Source of the DNA: Enterobacteriaceae bacterium ESL0689
GTDB lineage: Bacteria > Pseudomonadota > Gammaproteobacteria > Enterobacterales > Enterobacteriaceae
DNA: 64,000 nt
Direction of reading: 5' to 3'
Assembly (NCBI GenBank): GCA_029433525.1
Contig: JAQTIF010000001.1
Coordinates: 1,860,001 to 1,924,000, forward strand
Every line of letters begins with the position of its first letter. Position 1 is the first letter of the stretch. The notes under the pieces were generated by a model. It worked only from the letters and a program-made list of their open reading frames with translations, was not told where the DNA came from and did no database searches. The position numbers and the translations under genes were made by a program. Shown here piece after piece: positions 38,179-48,478 of this stretch.

Positions 38179-38358
38179 TTGACGGACAAAGCAGACTGGC
38201 GACATCAGGTAGCCCGTCAAAAGCAGGTGGTGATTTATCGGTTGTCCTCGCCAGCGGCAAAATTGCGATGAAAAAATCACTTTTTGCCTTGCTGCGAGGA
38301 CAACACGGCGCCAGCGGTGTATGTTACATCGTCATCAGTACGGTCATGGTTTGCAGCG

Positions 38359-40065
38359 ATGTATGAATTTAAATTAGTGTTACTGCTGCTTCAGCAGATG
38401 TGTGTCTTTTTAGTCATCGCCTGGTTAATGAGCAAAACACGGCTGTTCATCCCGCTAATGCAGGTGACGGTTCGTCTGCCGCATAAATTACTGTGCTATA
38501 TCACTTTCTCCATTTTTTGCATTCTGGGAACCTACTTTGGTCTGCATATCGATGACTCTATCGCCAATACGCGCGCTATTGGTGCGGTCATGGGAGGCTT
38601 GCTGGGCGGGCCACTGGTCGGTAGCTTGGTTGGGCTGACCGGCGGATTGCATCGTTACTCACTCGGTGGCATGACGGCGCTAAGCTGCATGTTCTCGACC
38701 ATCATTGAAGGTTTACTGGGCGGAATGGTGCATAGTGTACTGGTGCGGCGTGGCCGACCCGATAAAGTATTCAGTCCGTTAACCGCCGGTGCGGTGACTT
38801 TTTTCGCCGAGCTGGTACAGATGGTGATCATTCTGCTGATTGCGCGCCCCTTTAGCAGTGCCCTGCATCTGGTACAGAACATTGCCGCACCGATGGTGGT
38901 GACCAATGCCGTTGGTGCCGCGTTATTTATGCGTATCCTGCTGGATAAGCGGGCGATGTTTGAAAAGTATACCTCTGCTTTTTCGGCGACAGCGCTGAAA
39001 GTGGCTGCCTTAACTGAGGGGATCTTACGCCAGGGATTTAACGAAGAGAACAGCATGAAAGTGGCGCAGGTGCTGATTCAGGAGCTGGGTACTGGCGCCG
39101 TCGCCATCACCGACCGTCATAAATTACTGGCTTTCACCGGCATTGGTGATGATCATCATCTGCCAGGCAAACCTATCGCCTCGTCTTATACTCAAAAAGC
39201 GATTGAGAGTGGCGAAGTGGTGTATGCCGATGGCAATGAAGTGCCTTACTGCTGCTCCATCAACCCACACTGTAAACTGGGTTCGACCCTGGTGATCCCG
39301 CTGCGTGGTGAGAATCAACGGGTAATTGGAACGATTAAATTATACGAAGCAAGGAATCGCCTGTTTAGCTCCATTAACCGCACACTGGGGGAGGGGATCG
39401 CCCAGCTGTTATCGGCGCAGATTCTGGCCGGACAATATGAACGGCAAAAAGCGTTACTGACCCAGTCAGAGATAAAACTGCTGCATGCACAGGTCAATCC
39501 CCATTTTTTATTCAATGCGTTAAATACTCTGAAAGCGGTGATTCGTCGTGATAGCGATCAGGCGGGACAGCTGGTGCAGTATTTGTCGACCTTTTTCCGT
39601 AAGAATCTGAAACGCCCCTCTGAGATTGTCACCCTGGCGGATGAGATCGAACATGTGAATGCCTATTTACAAATTGAAAAAGCGCGTTTTCAGACTAATT
39701 TGCAAATTCAGATCCTGGTGCCTGATGCGCTGGCACATTACCAGCTACCGGCGTTTACGCTGCAACCGATTGTGGAAAATGCCATAAAACACGGTACTTC
39801 ACAGCATTTCGGGATCGGCGAGATCGTGATCCGTGCCAGTCAGTGTCAACACTGGTTGCGGCTGGAGATTGAAGATAATGCCGGGCTATATCAGGAAAAT
39901 TGCCCCACCAGCGGCCTCGGAATGAGTCTGGTCGAGCGACGCTTACGGGCGCATTTCTGTGCAGATTGTGACATGACGGTATCCTGTGTGCCAGAACGTT
40001 TTACCCGTGTGACACTGCGGCTACCTGTGGAGGAAGCGTGTGATAAAAGTATTGATCGTCGATGA
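38359..40065 (+). CDS. btsS: Pyruvate-sensing histidine kinase
   Basis: BtsS (YehU) is the high-affinity pyruvate sensor of the LytS family and phosphorylates BtsR. I set the start at ATG 38359 ([17 protein letters not shown]), matching E. coli; the upstream frame is unrelated. The 568-residue protein has a 5TM-5TMR receptor domain (to about 190), a GAF domain, and a His-kinase domain with the phosphoacceptor block [18 protein letters not shown] and the N-box [10 protein letters not shown]. Its end overlaps btsR by 26 bp. Confidence 0.95.
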   Translation: MYEFKLVLLLLQQMCVFLVIAWLMSKTRLFIPLMQVTVRLPHKLLCYITFSIFCILGTYFGLHIDDSIANTRAIGAVMGGLLGGPLVGSLVGLTGGLHRYSLGGMTALSCMFSTIIEGLLGGMVHSVLVRRGRPDKVFSPLTAGAVTFFAELVQMVIILLIARPFSSALHLVQNIAAPMVVTNAVGAALFMRILLDKRAMFEKYTSAFSATALKVAALTEGILRQGFNEENSMKVAQVLIQELGTGAVAITDRHKLLAFTGIGDDHHLPGKPIASSYTQKAIESGEVVYADGNEVPYCCSINPHCKLGSTLVIPLRGENQRVIGTIKLYEARNRLFSSINRTLGEGIAQLLSAQILAGQYERQKALLTQSEIKLLHAQVNPHFLFNALNTLKAVIRRDSDQAGQLVQYLSTFFRKNLKRPSEIVTLADEIEHVNAYLQIEKARFQTNLQIQILVPDALAHYQLPAFTLQPIVENAIKHGTSQHFGIGEIVIRASQCQHWLRLEIEDNAGLYQENCPTSGLGMSLVERRLRAHFCADCDMTVSCVPERFTRVTLRLPVEEACDKSIDRR

Positions 40066-40759
40066 TGAACCGCTGGCGCGCGAAAATCTGCGTATTTTGC
40101 TGGAGTCAGTGGCCGATATTACGATAGTCGGTGAATGTGCAAACGCGATAGAGGCGATTAGCGCGGTGCATAAGTTGCGTCCCGATGTGATTTTTCTCGA
40201 TATTCAGATGCCACGGATAAATGGTCTCGAGATGGTCGGATTGCTCGATCCCGAACAGCGACCTTACATCGTATTTTTGACCGCATTTGATGAATATGCA
40301 GTGAAAGCCTTTGAAGAGCATGCTTTTGATTATCTGTTAAAACCGATAGAAGCCAGCCGCCTCGAAAAGACGCTGATGCGTCTGCGTCAGGAGCGCAGCT
40401 TACAGGATCTGACACCGCCTGATGATAGCCTGCAGATGTTAAAATATATCCCCTGCACCGGTCACAGCCGGATCTGGCTATTGCAAATGGCCGATGTCGC
40501 CTTTATCAGCAGCCGGATGAGCGGGGTTTATGTCACGGATCGTGAAGGGCAGGAGGGCTTTACTGAACTGACTTTACGCACCCTGGAGAGCCGTACACCT
40601 TTATTGCGCTGTCATCGCCAGTATCTGGTCAATATCGCGCATCTGAAAGAGATCCGTTTTGAAGAGAGTGGTCAGGCCGATCTGGTGATGCGCAACGGGC
40701 ATATCCTGCCGGTGAGCCGCCGTTATTTAAGAACCCTGAAAGGGGCGATTGGGCTGTAA
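40040..40759 (+). CDS. btsR: Response regulator of the BtsS system, LytTR type
   Basis: BtsR (YehT) activates the pyruvate transporter gene btsT in E. coli. The 239-residue protein starts at GTG 40040 inside btsS. Its receiver domain has the acidic pair DDE (residues 8-10) and phosphoacceptor Asp54 in [15 protein letters not shown]. The C-terminal LytTR DNA-binding domain has [16 protein letters not shown] and [11 protein letters not shown]. btsT itself is not in this window. Confidence 0.95.
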   Translation: MIKVLIVDDEPLARENLRILLESVADITIVGECANAIEAISAVHKLRPDVIFLDIQMPRINGLEMVGLLDPEQRPYIVFLTAFDEYAVKAFEEHAFDYLLKPIEASRLEKTLMRLRQERSLQDLTPPDDSLQMLKYIPCTGHSRIWLLQMADVAFISSRMSGVYVTDREGQEGFTELTLRTLESRTPLLRCHRQYLVNIAHLKEIRFEESGQADLVMRNGHILPVSRRYLRTLKGAIGL

Positions 40760-40813
40760 ATCAGTGGAATCATGCTAGACTCAGCGCGACTGTTTTTTTA
40801 TTGTGAAATTATT

Positions 40814-41281
40814 ATGATCACCAACGATATTCTGCGTAGTCTGCGCTATACCCTGAAAGTCAATAATCACGGGCTGGCGCGTATTTTTGCCCTCGGCGAT
40901 GCGGTTGTCAGTGCTGAACAACTGACCGCATGGCTGAAAAAAGAAGATGAGGCGGGGTTTCAGCGCTGCCCGGATATTATGCTGGCTATTTTCCTCAATG
41001 GCCTGATTTATGACCGACGCGGTAAAAATGAATCGTCACCCGCGCTGGCTGTTGAACGGCGGATAAATAACAATATTGTGCTGAAAAAGTTACGCATTGC
41101 ATTTGCGCTGAAAACCGATGATATTCTCACCATTTTGACACAACAAAAATTCCGGGTATCCATGCCGGAAATCACCGCCATGCTGCGTGCGCCAGAGCAC
41201 AAAAATTATCGCCAGTGTGGCGATCAGCTCCTGCGCTATTTTCTTCGTGGGCTGAGTGAGCGTAGCCACACGGCTTGCTGA
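40814..41281 (+). CDS. yehS: YehS, DUF1456 family protein
   Basis: The 155-residue protein (E. coli 156) consists of two DUF1456 repeats: DILRSLRYTLKVNNHGLARI with GFQRCPDIMLAIFLNGLIYD in the first, and IVLKKLRIAFALKTDDIL with MLRAPEHKNYRQCGDQLLRYF in the second. The function is unknown. Start at ATG 40814 by alignment to E. coli; the longer upstream frame is not conserved. It sits downstream of btsSR as in E. coli. Confidence 0.92.
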   Translation: MITNDILRSLRYTLKVNNHGLARIFALGDAVVSAEQLTAWLKKEDEAGFQRCPDIMLAIFLNGLIYDRRGKNESSPALAVERRINNNIVLKKLRIAFALKTDDILTILTQQKFRVSMPEITAMLRAPEHKNYRQCGDQLLRYFLRGLSERSHTAC

Positions 41282-41326
41282 ACGCATTCCCGGCCGGGGA
41301 GGGGACCCCCGCGCCGGGAATGCGTT
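41281..41326. terminator. Strong hairpin between convergent yehS and metG
   Basis: AACGCATTCCCGGC (41281-41294) pairs perfectly with GCCGGGAATGCGTT (41313-41326), and the inner CGGGG/CCCCC extends the stem. It overlaps the last base of yehS. T tracts are weak, so it may act mainly as an RNA end-protecting hairpin. Confidence 0.65.
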
Positions 41327-41332
41327 ATCAGC

Positions 41333-43366
41333 TTATTTAACCTGCTGACCTGGCTGTGCGCCGCTGTCCGGGCTTAACAGGAAGATATCCTTACCGCCTG
41401 GACCTGCGGCCATCACCATCCCTTCCGAGAGACCAAAACGCATTTTACGCGGTGCCAGGTTGGCGACCATCACGGTCAGACGGCCAATCAGCACCTGTGG
41501 GTCCGGATAGGCGCTACGAATGCCAGAGAAGACATTGCGTTTTTCGCCCCCTAAATCCAGGCTCAGACGCAGTAGCTTATCTGAACCGTCAACCCATTCA
41601 GCATTATCGATGCGTGCGATACGCATATCCACTTTGGCAAAATCATCAAATGTGATGGTCGGCTGAATGGGGTCATCGGCCAGCGGGCCGCTCACCGTTG
41701 CTGGCGTGGCCGCGATTTGCTGTTTAGAGGCTTCGACCAGTGCCGCCACTTGCTGGCTGTCGATACGCTGATACAGCGCCTTAAACGGATTGATTTGATG
41801 CGCTAACAACGGTTGCTCAATACTATCCCAGCGCAGTTCGCTATTAAGGAAAGCCTCGCTGCGTGCGCTCAGATCAGGCAAAACCGGCTTAAGCCAGGTC
41901 ATTAATACCCGGAACAGATTGATCCCCATCGAACAGATAGCCTGCAGATCGGCATCTCGACCTTCCTGCTTCGCTACCACCCACGGTGCCTGCTCATCAA
42001 CATAACGGTTAGCCTGATCCGCCAGGGCCATGATTTCGCGGATAGCTTTATTGTACTCGCGACTTTCCCACGCCTGGCCAATGGTTGTTGCAGCATCAGT
42101 AAATGTTTTATACAGTGCCGGATCGGCCAGTTCGGCGGCCAACATGCCGTTAAAACGTTTATTAATAAAGCCCGCATTCCGGGATGCCAGATTGACCAGC
42201 TTATTAACGATATCGGCATTGACACGCTGAATGAAGTCTTCCAGGTTAAGATCGATATCATCGATACGTGATGACAGTTTAGCGGCATAGTAGTAACGCA
42301 GGCTATCGGCATCCAGGTGTTGCAGCCAGCTGCTGGCTTTGATGAAGGTGCCGCGTGATTTGGACATTTTCGCGCCATTAACGGTGACATAACCGTGAAC
42401 GAATAAGTTGGTCGGTTTACGAAAACCGCTGCCCTCAAGCATGGCGGGCCAGAACAGGCTGTGGAAATAAACGATGTCTTTACCGATAAAATGATACAAC
42501 TCAGCGCTGGAATCGCGCTGCCAGTAAGTATCAAAACGGCTGCTATCGCCCTGTTTGTCGCACAGATTGCGGAAAGATCCCATATAACCGATTGGCGCAT
42601 CCAGCCAGACATAGAAGTATTTGCCGGGGGCGTCGGGAATTTCAAAACCAAAATAGGGGGCGTCGCGCGAGATATCCCATTGCTGCAAACCGGATTCGAA
42701 CCACTCCTGCATTTTATTCGCCACCTGTTCCTGCAATGCGCCACTGCGTGTCCATGCCTGTAACATGTCGCTAAATGCCGGAAGATCAAAAAAGAAGTGT
42801 TCGGAATCACGCATAACCGGGGTTGCGCCAGAAATCACCGATTCAGGGGCAATCAGCTCTGTCGGGCTATAAGTCGCGCCACATACTTCGCAGTTATCGC
42901 CATATTGATCAGCGGCGTGACACTTCGGACAGCGCCCTTTCACAAAACGATCCGGCAAAAACATGCCTTTTTCGGGATCAAAAAGCTGGGAGATAGTGCG
43001 CGTTTTAATTAAGCCATTCTCTTTCAGACGCTGATAGATAAGCGTTGACAAGGCACGATTCTCTTCGCTGTGCGTGGAGTGATAGTTATCGTAACTAATC
43101 TTAAAGCCAGCAAAATCAGCCTGATGCTCCTGACTCACTTCGGCAATCATCTGCTCCGGAGAGATGCCAAGCTGCCGGGCTTTTAACATGATCGGCGTAC
43201 CGTGGGCATCATCGGCACAGATGAAGTTGACCTCGTTGCCGCGCATTCGCTGGTAACGAACCCAAATATCAGCCTGGATGTGTTCCAGCATATGGCCGAG
43301 ATGGATAGAGCCGTTGGCGTAAGGCAGGGCGCACGTTACCAGAATTTTTTTCACGACTTGAGTCAT
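41333..43366 (-). CDS. metG: Methionyl-tRNA synthetase
   Basis: MetG charges tRNA-Met. From ATG 43366 the protein has 677 residues, the E. coli length. It has the class I HIGH-type motif in [14 protein letters not shown], the zinc knuckle [17 protein letters not shown], the KMSKS motif in [11 protein letters not shown], the anticodon-binding helical domain, and a C-terminal tRNA-binding OB domain ([19 protein letters not shown] to the end). The frame upstream to 43414 is not conserved. It is divergent from mrp, as in E. coli. Confidence 0.98.
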   Translation of the reverse strand: MTQVVKKILVTCALPYANGSIHLGHMLEHIQADIWVRYQRMRGNEVNFICADDAHGTPIMLKARQLGISPEQMIAEVSQEHQADFAGFKISYDNYHSTHSEENRALSTLIYQRLKENGLIKTRTISQLFDPEKGMFLPDRFVKGRCPKCHAADQYGDNCEVCGATYSPTELIAPESVISGATPVMRDSEHFFFDLPAFSDMLQAWTRSGALQEQVANKMQEWFESGLQQWDISRDAPYFGFEIPDAPGKYFYVWLDAPIGYMGSFRNLCDKQGDSSRFDTYWQRDSSAELYHFIGKDIVYFHSLFWPAMLEGSGFRKPTNLFVHGYVTVNGAKMSKSRGTFIKASSWLQHLDADSLRYYYAAKLSSRIDDIDLNLEDFIQRVNADIVNKLVNLASRNAGFINKRFNGMLAAELADPALYKTFTDAATTIGQAWESREYNKAIREIMALADQANRYVDEQAPWVVAKQEGRDADLQAICSMGINLFRVLMTWLKPVLPDLSARSEAFLNSELRWDSIEQPLLAHQINPFKALYQRIDSQQVAALVEASKQQIAATPATVSGPLADDPIQPTITFDDFAKVDMRIARIDNAEWVDGSDKLLRLSLDLGGEKRNVFSGIRSAYPDPQVLIGRLTVMVANLAPRKMRFGLSEGMVMAAGPGGKDIFLLSPDSGAQPGQQVK

Positions 43367-43516
43367 AATGGGTATTGCATCTTTGGTTAGGAAAAGGGCT
43401 TTTGATATTATCAAAAGGGTATTGAGTGCGCCATAAATGGCTGACTATCTGGAAAACCGCCAGTTATGATAGACTCAAAAAGAGTGAAGAATTTTCATAA
43501 TAACAAAGGAGTTGGG

Positions 43517-44626
43517 ATGACTGCACAATCCCAGACTAAATCCCCCGAACAGCTGCGGGCGATGGTCGCCGGAATACTGACTAATTTTCAGCACCCGACA
43601 TTGCAACATAATCTGATCGATCTGAAAGCCCTGCATCATGTTGCCTGGCTTGATGATACCGTACATATTGAAATCCAGATGCCTTTTGTCTGGCACAGCG
43701 CTTTTGTTGAGCTGCAGGCGCAATGTGCCGCAGAACTACTGCGGGTCACTGGTGCTCAGGCGCTTGACTGGAAACTGTCATACCATATCGCGACTCTGAA
43801 GCGGGTCAACAATCAGCCGGGAATCAATGGCGTTAAAAATATTATTGCGGTGAGCTCCGGTAAAGGCGGAGTCGGTAAATCCTCAACTGCGGTTAATCTG
43901 GCACTGGCATTAGCGATGGAAGGGGCGAAAGTCGGCATTCTTGATGCGGATATTTACGGCCCATCCGTGCCCGCTATGCTGGGAGCGGAAGATCAGCGCC
44001 CGACCTCTCCCGATGGCACTCATATGGCACCGATCATGAAATTCGGACTCGCCACTAACTCGATCGGCTATCTGGTGGCGGATGACAATGCGATGATATG
44101 GCGTGGTCCGATGGCCAGCAAAGCGCTGATGCAAATGCTTCAGGAAACCCTGTGGCCGGACATCGACTATCTGGTACTCGATATGCCGCCAGGCACGGGT
44201 GACATCCAGTTAACTCTGGCGCAGAATATACCCGTCACCGGTGCCGTGGTGGTGACCACACCGCAGGATATCGCGCTGATTGATGCCAAAAAAGGGATTG
44301 TCATGTTTGAAAAAGCGGGGGTGCCGGTATCCGGTATCGTCGAAAATATGAGCGCACACATCTGCAGTCAGTGTGGTCATCATGAAGCTATCTTCGGCAG
44401 TGGTGGGGCAGAGAAGCTGGCCGAAAAATATCATACCCAGCTTCTGGCCCGTTTACCGCTGCATATCCAGCTGCGGGAGGATCTGGATAATGGCACACCG
44501 ACGGTCATTGCCCGTCCGGAGAGTGAGTTCACCACGATCTATCGTCAGCTGGCGGATCGCGTGGTAGCACAGCTTTACTGGCAAGGGGAAGTCATTCCCG
44601 GAGAGATTGCTTTTCGCGCATTGTGA
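43517..44626 (+). CDS. mrp: Fe-S cluster carrier ATPase Mrp/ApbC
   Basis: Mrp (ApbC) binds and delivers Fe-S clusters. The 369 residues from ATG 43517 match E. coli in length: an N-terminal MIP18-like domain (to about 90), then the P-loop NTPase with the deviant Walker A SSGKGGVGKSSTA, LDADIYGPSVPAML, YLVLDMPPGTGD, and the CxxC cluster site in AHICSQCGHH. GGAGTTGGG precedes the start. Divergent from metG. Confidence 0.97.
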   Translation: MTAQSQTKSPEQLRAMVAGILTNFQHPTLQHNLIDLKALHHVAWLDDTVHIEIQMPFVWHSAFVELQAQCAAELLRVTGAQALDWKLSYHIATLKRVNNQPGINGVKNIIAVSSGKGGVGKSSTAVNLALALAMEGAKVGILDADIYGPSVPAMLGAEDQRPTSPDGTHMAPIMKFGLATNSIGYLVADDNAMIWRGPMASKALMQMLQETLWPDIDYLVLDMPPGTGDIQLTLAQNIPVTGAVVVTTPQDIALIDAKKGIVMFEKAGVPVSGIVENMSAHICSQCGHHEAIFGSGGAEKLAEKYHTQLLARLPLHIQLREDLDNGTPTVIARPESEFTTIYRQLADRVVAQLYWQGEVIPGEIAFRAL

Positions 44627-44647
44627 TCTCACCTGATCGCTGGCAGT

Positions 44648-44700
44648 ATGCCCTGTGTCTTTGTGCGCCGGTAAGGCACGGGAAAATACAGGGCATTTTG
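44648..44700 (+). terminator. Terminator after mrp
   Basis: ATGCCCTGT (44648-44656) pairs with ACAGGGCAT (44688-44696), with a 31-nt loop that can fold further, followed by a T-rich stretch. It lies between mrp and the convergent rcnB. Confidence 0.6.
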
Positions 44701-44709
44701 TTTGTGATA

Positions 44710-45018
44710 TTAATGACGATAGAAAATATCGCCATCATAAATTTTGACAATTTCACCGCTATTATCACTGATCAGCACATAGCTGCCGCCCAGATAGGTA
44801 TAGTGGGTGTCCGCCATCGGCTCAGGCAGATTGCGTAGCTGCCATTGTGTAATCGCGTATTCCGGGGTGAGATACAACGGCGGAACGGCATCACCGCGAT
44901 GGTATGAGACGAAATCGGCGATGACACTATCCAGCTCGAACTTTTCTACACTGGCCGCCCATCCATAACCGGCACCGATCAATAACACGCTCAGCAGCAG
45001 TAGCTTTACTTTACCCAT
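44710..45018 (-). CDS. rcnB: RcnB, periplasmic Ni/Co homeostasis protein
   Basis: This 102-residue protein has a signal peptide (VLLIGAGYGWAA) and a mature part matching E. coli RcnB: IADFVSYHRGDAVPPLYLTP, ITQWQLRNLPEPMADTHYTY, LGGSYVLISDNSGEIVKIYD and the end GDIFYRH. RcnB tunes nickel and cobalt efflux by RcnA. No rcnA gene or its regulator rcnR is in this window, so the protein stands without its usual partner here. Confidence 0.85.
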   Translation of the reverse strand: MGKVKLLLLSVLLIGAGYGWAASVEKFELDSVIADFVSYHRGDAVPPLYLTPEYAITQWQLRNLPEPMADTHYTYLGGSYVLISDNSGEIVKIYDGDIFYRH

Positions 45019-45403
45019 AACACCCTCATTATTCGTCCTCTATCATTATGACTATACCGTCATAGCCTGGTATCATTCCTGAAACAGGGGAGCGATGGCA
45101 AGCAGTCATTTGCGCAAAATTGTCAGAAAAGGGTGGCCAGGTAACATTAATCACTCTGGCGGATTAACATAGGGACAACAATGCGTCATATTAAGAGCGT
45201 GGCTATTCAGGTCTCCGGCCGTGACCGAAACAGGTGTACGCTGTGGTTTCTCCGCGCTGTCAGGCCCAGGCTGGGATAGCCTCTAAACTAAAGGATAGTA
45301 CGTTTGCCAGAACACAGGTGCGTCTGGTAATCGATTAACTTGCCCTCATCGCCGGGCAGGAAGACAGGCAGGTTTCGGCCTGCATTAACAGGAGTTATGA
45401 CTT
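45019..45403. other. Upstream region of fbaB
   Basis: About 385 bp without a gene. A clear ribosome site (CAGGAGT) and the fbaB promoter should lie at its right end. CCTGAAACAGG near 45089 faintly resembles a Cra half-site but is too weak to call. No recognisable RNA gene. Confidence 0.45.
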
Positions 45404-46456
45404 ATGACTGATATTACATCGTTACTTGGCAAAGATGCCGATAGCCTTTTACAGCACCATTGTAAGACGATCCCCGCCGATCAGTTGTATCTGCCTGGGG
45501 CAGATTATATTGACCGGGTGATGATTGATAACAATCGTCCGTCAGCGGTGCTGCGTAATATGCAAACGCTGTATAATACCGGACGCCTGGCGGGAACCGG
45601 ATACCTCTCTATTCTTCCTGTTGATCAGGGAGTAGAACACTCAGCCGGTGCCTCTTTTGCCGCTAACCCGCGCTATTTTGACCCCAAAAATATTGTTGAG
45701 CTGGCCATTGAGGCGGGCTGTAACTGCGTGGCATCGACTTATGGCGTACTAGCCTCGGTCTCCCGTCGTTATGCGCACCGCATTCCCTTTCTGATGAAGC
45801 TCAACCACAATGAAACCCTGAGTTATCCAACGCAATACGATCAGACGTTATATGCCAGTGTGGAGCAGGCGTTCAATATGGGCGCGGTAGCAGTCGGTGC
45901 GACAATCTATTTTGGCTCTGCGGAATCCCGTCGCCAGATTGAAGAGATCTCTGCCGCCTTTGAGCGCGCACATGAACTGGGATTGGTTACCGTACTGTGG
46001 GCTTATCTGCGCAATCCGGCGTTTAAGATAGACGGGGTGGATTACCATGCCGCCGCTGATTTAACCGGCCAGGCTAACCATCTGGCGGCCACCATTGGTG
46101 CCGATATCGTCAAGCAGAAGATGGCTGACAATAATGGCGGCTATAAAGCGGTGAATTTTGGCTATACAGATGATCGCGTTTATAACCAGCTAACCAGCGA
46201 CAATCCCATTGATTTAGTGCGTTATCAGTTAGCCAACTGTTATATGGGACGTGCCGGGCTGATCAACTCTGGCGGAGCCGCAAGTGGAGAGAACGATCTG
46301 GCTGATGCTGTACGCACTGCGGTGATCAATAAACGTGCCGGGGGAATGGGGCTGATTCTGGGACGTAAAGCGTTTAAAAAATCGACGGCAGAGGGGGTGA
46401 AACTGATTAATGCGGTACAGGATGTCTATCTCGACAGTAAAGTCACCATTGCCTGA
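45404..46456 (+). CDS. fbaB: Class I fructose-bisphosphate aldolase
   Basis: FbaB (DhnA-type) cleaves fructose 1,6-bisphosphate through a Schiff-base lysine, mainly in gluconeogenic growth. The 350 residues equal E. coli FbaB. Active-site blocks are [48 protein letters not shown] and [20 protein letters not shown], where the Schiff-base Lys lies. It ends DSKVTIA. It could use the fructose 1,6-bisphosphate made by FruK elsewhere in the window. Confidence 0.97.
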   Translation: MTDITSLLGKDADSLLQHHCKTIPADQLYLPGADYIDRVMIDNNRPSAVLRNMQTLYNTGRLAGTGYLSILPVDQGVEHSAGASFAANPRYFDPKNIVELAIEAGCNCVASTYGVLASVSRRYAHRIPFLMKLNHNETLSYPTQYDQTLYASVEQAFNMGAVAVGATIYFGSAESRRQIEEISAAFERAHELGLVTVLWAYLRNPAFKIDGVDYHAAADLTGQANHLAATIGADIVKQKMADNNGGYKAVNFGYTDDRVYNQLTSDNPIDLVRYQLANCYMGRAGLINSGGAASGENDLADAVRTAVINKRAGGMGLILGRKAFKKSTAEGVKLINAVQDVYLDSKVTIA

Positions 46457-46533
46457 GCAGGAAAAAAATGTGCCGATGGGTAACATAACCGATCGGCAAG
46501 CGTGATTATTATGGACATCCGCTGGAGAAATAA

Positions 46534-46560
46534 ACCTGCGTAACAGAAGGTTACGCAGGT
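46534..46560. other. Perfect 11-bp hairpin between fbaB and trhP
   Basis: ACCTGCGTAAC, a 5-nt loop and GTTACGCAGGT form a perfect stem-loop. A second hairpin (TGCCGATGGGT and ACCGATCGGCA, about 46470-46498) lies just after fbaB. Neither has a T run. They may stabilise or end the two convergent messages. Confidence 0.55.
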
Positions 46561-46674
46561 CAGGGAGATTACTTCAGACGCAGAGTTTATTGATTATGCT
46601 TTTACTGGCGACAATCATACACGGCTTGCGGTCAGACAGTTTGTGATCAGTTTCTAATTTATGGTGACAGAAAG

Positions 46675-48015
46675 TTAAGCATGCGGATCGCGAGTTGTCT
46701 GGCCAGACAGATTACGCATCAGCAGGGCGTAATCCAGCACGATGTTATCGGGCACTGGTAACCAGACGGTATAGCCATCACCGGGAGCGACAGAGATCGC
46801 TTCGCCTTTCCCGTTGAACATCTGTTCAAGGGTGAAATTAATGTTACCCTGTGGCGTTATTAGCTCAAGGCTATCGCCAACAGAAAACTTATTTTTCACC
46901 GCCACAGCAGCGCCGTAGTGGTTGCGTTCACCGGTAAACTCTCCCACAAATTGCTGGCGTTCTGATACCGAATAGCCATACTCGTAATTCTGATACTCAT
47001 CATGGTTGTGACGACGCAGAAAACCTTCGGTATAACCACGGTGCGCTAACCCTTCCAGAGTGGCCAGTAAGCTTTGATCAAACGGTTTTCCGGCCACCGC
47101 GTCATCGATGGCTTTACGATACACCTGAGCGGTACGGGCACAATAGTAAAATGATTTGGTACGGCCTTCGATTTTGAGTGAATGGACGCCCATCTCAGTC
47201 AGCCGTCCGACATGGGCAACCGCGCGCAGATCGCGCGAATTCATGATATAGGTGCCATGTTCATCCTCAAAAGCCGCCATATACTCACCCGGACGTTGGC
47301 TCTCTTCCAGCATAAAAACCCGATCCGTTGGCGCACCGATGCCGAGGTCAGGTTCACTATTTTGAACTGGCACGATATTGCCCACCAGATCTTCTGTTCC
47401 TTCCTGAACCTTATATTGCCAGCGGCAGGCATTAGTACAGGTTCCCTGGTTCGGATCACGCTTATTAATATAGCCCGATAACAGACAACGTCCGGAATAG
47501 GCCATGCATAAAGCGCCATGAACGAAAATCTCGATCTCGATATCCGGAACCTGACGGCGAATTTCAGCGATCTCTTCGAGGGAGAGTTCGCGCGAGAGAA
47601 TAATCCGACTGAGCCCCATCTGTTGCCAGAATTTCACGGTCGCCCAGTTGACCGCATTGGCCTGTACCGACAGGTGAATAGGCATCGCCGGGAAGTTTTC
47701 CCGTACCAGCATAATCAACCCCGGATCGGACATAATCAGCGCATCCGGCCCCATATCCACCACCGGTTGCAGATCGCGAATGAACGTTTTCAGCTTGGCG
47801 TTATGGGGCGCAATATTAACCACCACATAGAATTTCTTCCCAGCCTGGTGGGCTTCATGGATGCCAAGCTGTAAGTTTTCATGGTTGAATTCATTATTGC
47901 GGACACGCAGGGAATAACGTGGCTGGCCAGCATATACGGCATCTGCGCCATAGGCGAAAGCATAACGCATATTTTTAAGCGTGCCAGCGGGGGAAAGAAG
48001 CTCTGGTTTAAACAT
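46675..48015 (-). CDS. trhP: tRNA 5-hydroxyuridine synthesis protein (U32 peptidase family)
   Basis: TrhP (YegQ) takes part in prephenate-dependent 5-hydroxylation of U34 in tRNA. From ATG 48015 the protein has 446 residues and starts MFKPELLSPAGTLKNMRY like E. coli YegQ (453). The U32 family signature EIFVHGALCMAYSGRCLLSG and the Cys pair in GTCTNACRWQY, typical of Fe-S binding, are present. It is about seven residues shorter around VGNIVPVQNSEPDLG, where E. coli has an extra loop. An upstream frame to 48057 is rejected. Confidence 0.95.
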   Translation of the reverse strand: MFKPELLSPAGTLKNMRYAFAYGADAVYAGQPRYSLRVRNNEFNHENLQLGIHEAHQAGKKFYVVVNIAPHNAKLKTFIRDLQPVVDMGPDALIMSDPGLIMLVRENFPAMPIHLSVQANAVNWATVKFWQQMGLSRIILSRELSLEEIAEIRRQVPDIEIEIFVHGALCMAYSGRCLLSGYINKRDPNQGTCTNACRWQYKVQEGTEDLVGNIVPVQNSEPDLGIGAPTDRVFMLEESQRPGEYMAAFEDEHGTYIMNSRDLRAVAHVGRLTEMGVHSLKIEGRTKSFYYCARTAQVYRKAIDDAVAGKPFDQSLLATLEGLAHRGYTEGFLRRHNHDEYQNYEYGYSVSERQQFVGEFTGERNHYGAAVAVKNKFSVGDSLELITPQGNINFTLEQMFNGKGEAISVAPGDGYTVWLPVPDNIVLDYALLMRNLSGQTTRDPHA

Positions 48016-48305
48016 GATGTTCTCATTCTGATGACAGGTCAGATTCGCCTCATGCAATGGGGCGAGCTGGAAGGGGAATCACTCCAGGTGGCGGCATTGT
48101 AGCGTTGTGGTTAAGGAGAGTAAACCGCTTGCTGGCGAAACAGATCGTGACTGTCCTTGATATACGTCGGTATTGCCTCTCTGCTTCTGTTATCGATAAA
48201 AACTGATGACATTCAGTCATGTGACTTATGGTGGTCATGCTGAACGGCTGCCGGGAACATTGGCAACACTTTGTTAAAAAAGAAAGCGCAATTTAGGTTA
48301 TTTTA
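48016..48305. other. Gap before the MITE
   Basis: No gene is seen. The region should contain the trhP promoter (minus strand). Several short frames are random. Confidence 0.4.
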
Positions 48306-48478
48306 GGCTTTGTTGAATAATAGTGAACCATGCTGTTTTATCACACCTGTTTTGGTCATAAATGCTGGTCTCTACTGCGAGAAGCTTCCGACCCTGACCT
48401 TAACCTTCTGATTTTACGTTGAGGAAGACCGATGTTTTTGTAGGCACGCAACATAATATCTATTTATTCAACAAAGCC
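48306..48478. mobile_element. IS903-type MITE with 9-bp target duplication
   Basis: A 173-bp element bounded by GGCTTTGTTGAATAATAG (48306-48323) and the inverse of GGCTTTGTTGAATAAATAG at the right end (to 48478). It is flanked by the perfect 9-bp direct repeat GTTATTTTA (48297-48305 and 48479-48487). IS903-type IS5 elements have these termini and make 9-bp duplications. It encodes nothing and would need a transposase in trans; only a broken relative is present in this window (27441-27794). Confidence 0.85.

Noticed and set aside
41974..42810. 278-codon minus-strand frame inside metG
   Set aside because: Second frame of the metG coding strand; metG has all its motifs and full length.
45080..45100. 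Possible Cra site upstream of fbaB (CCTGAAACAGG)
   Set aside because: Matches only one half of the consensus and is about 315 bp from the start codon.
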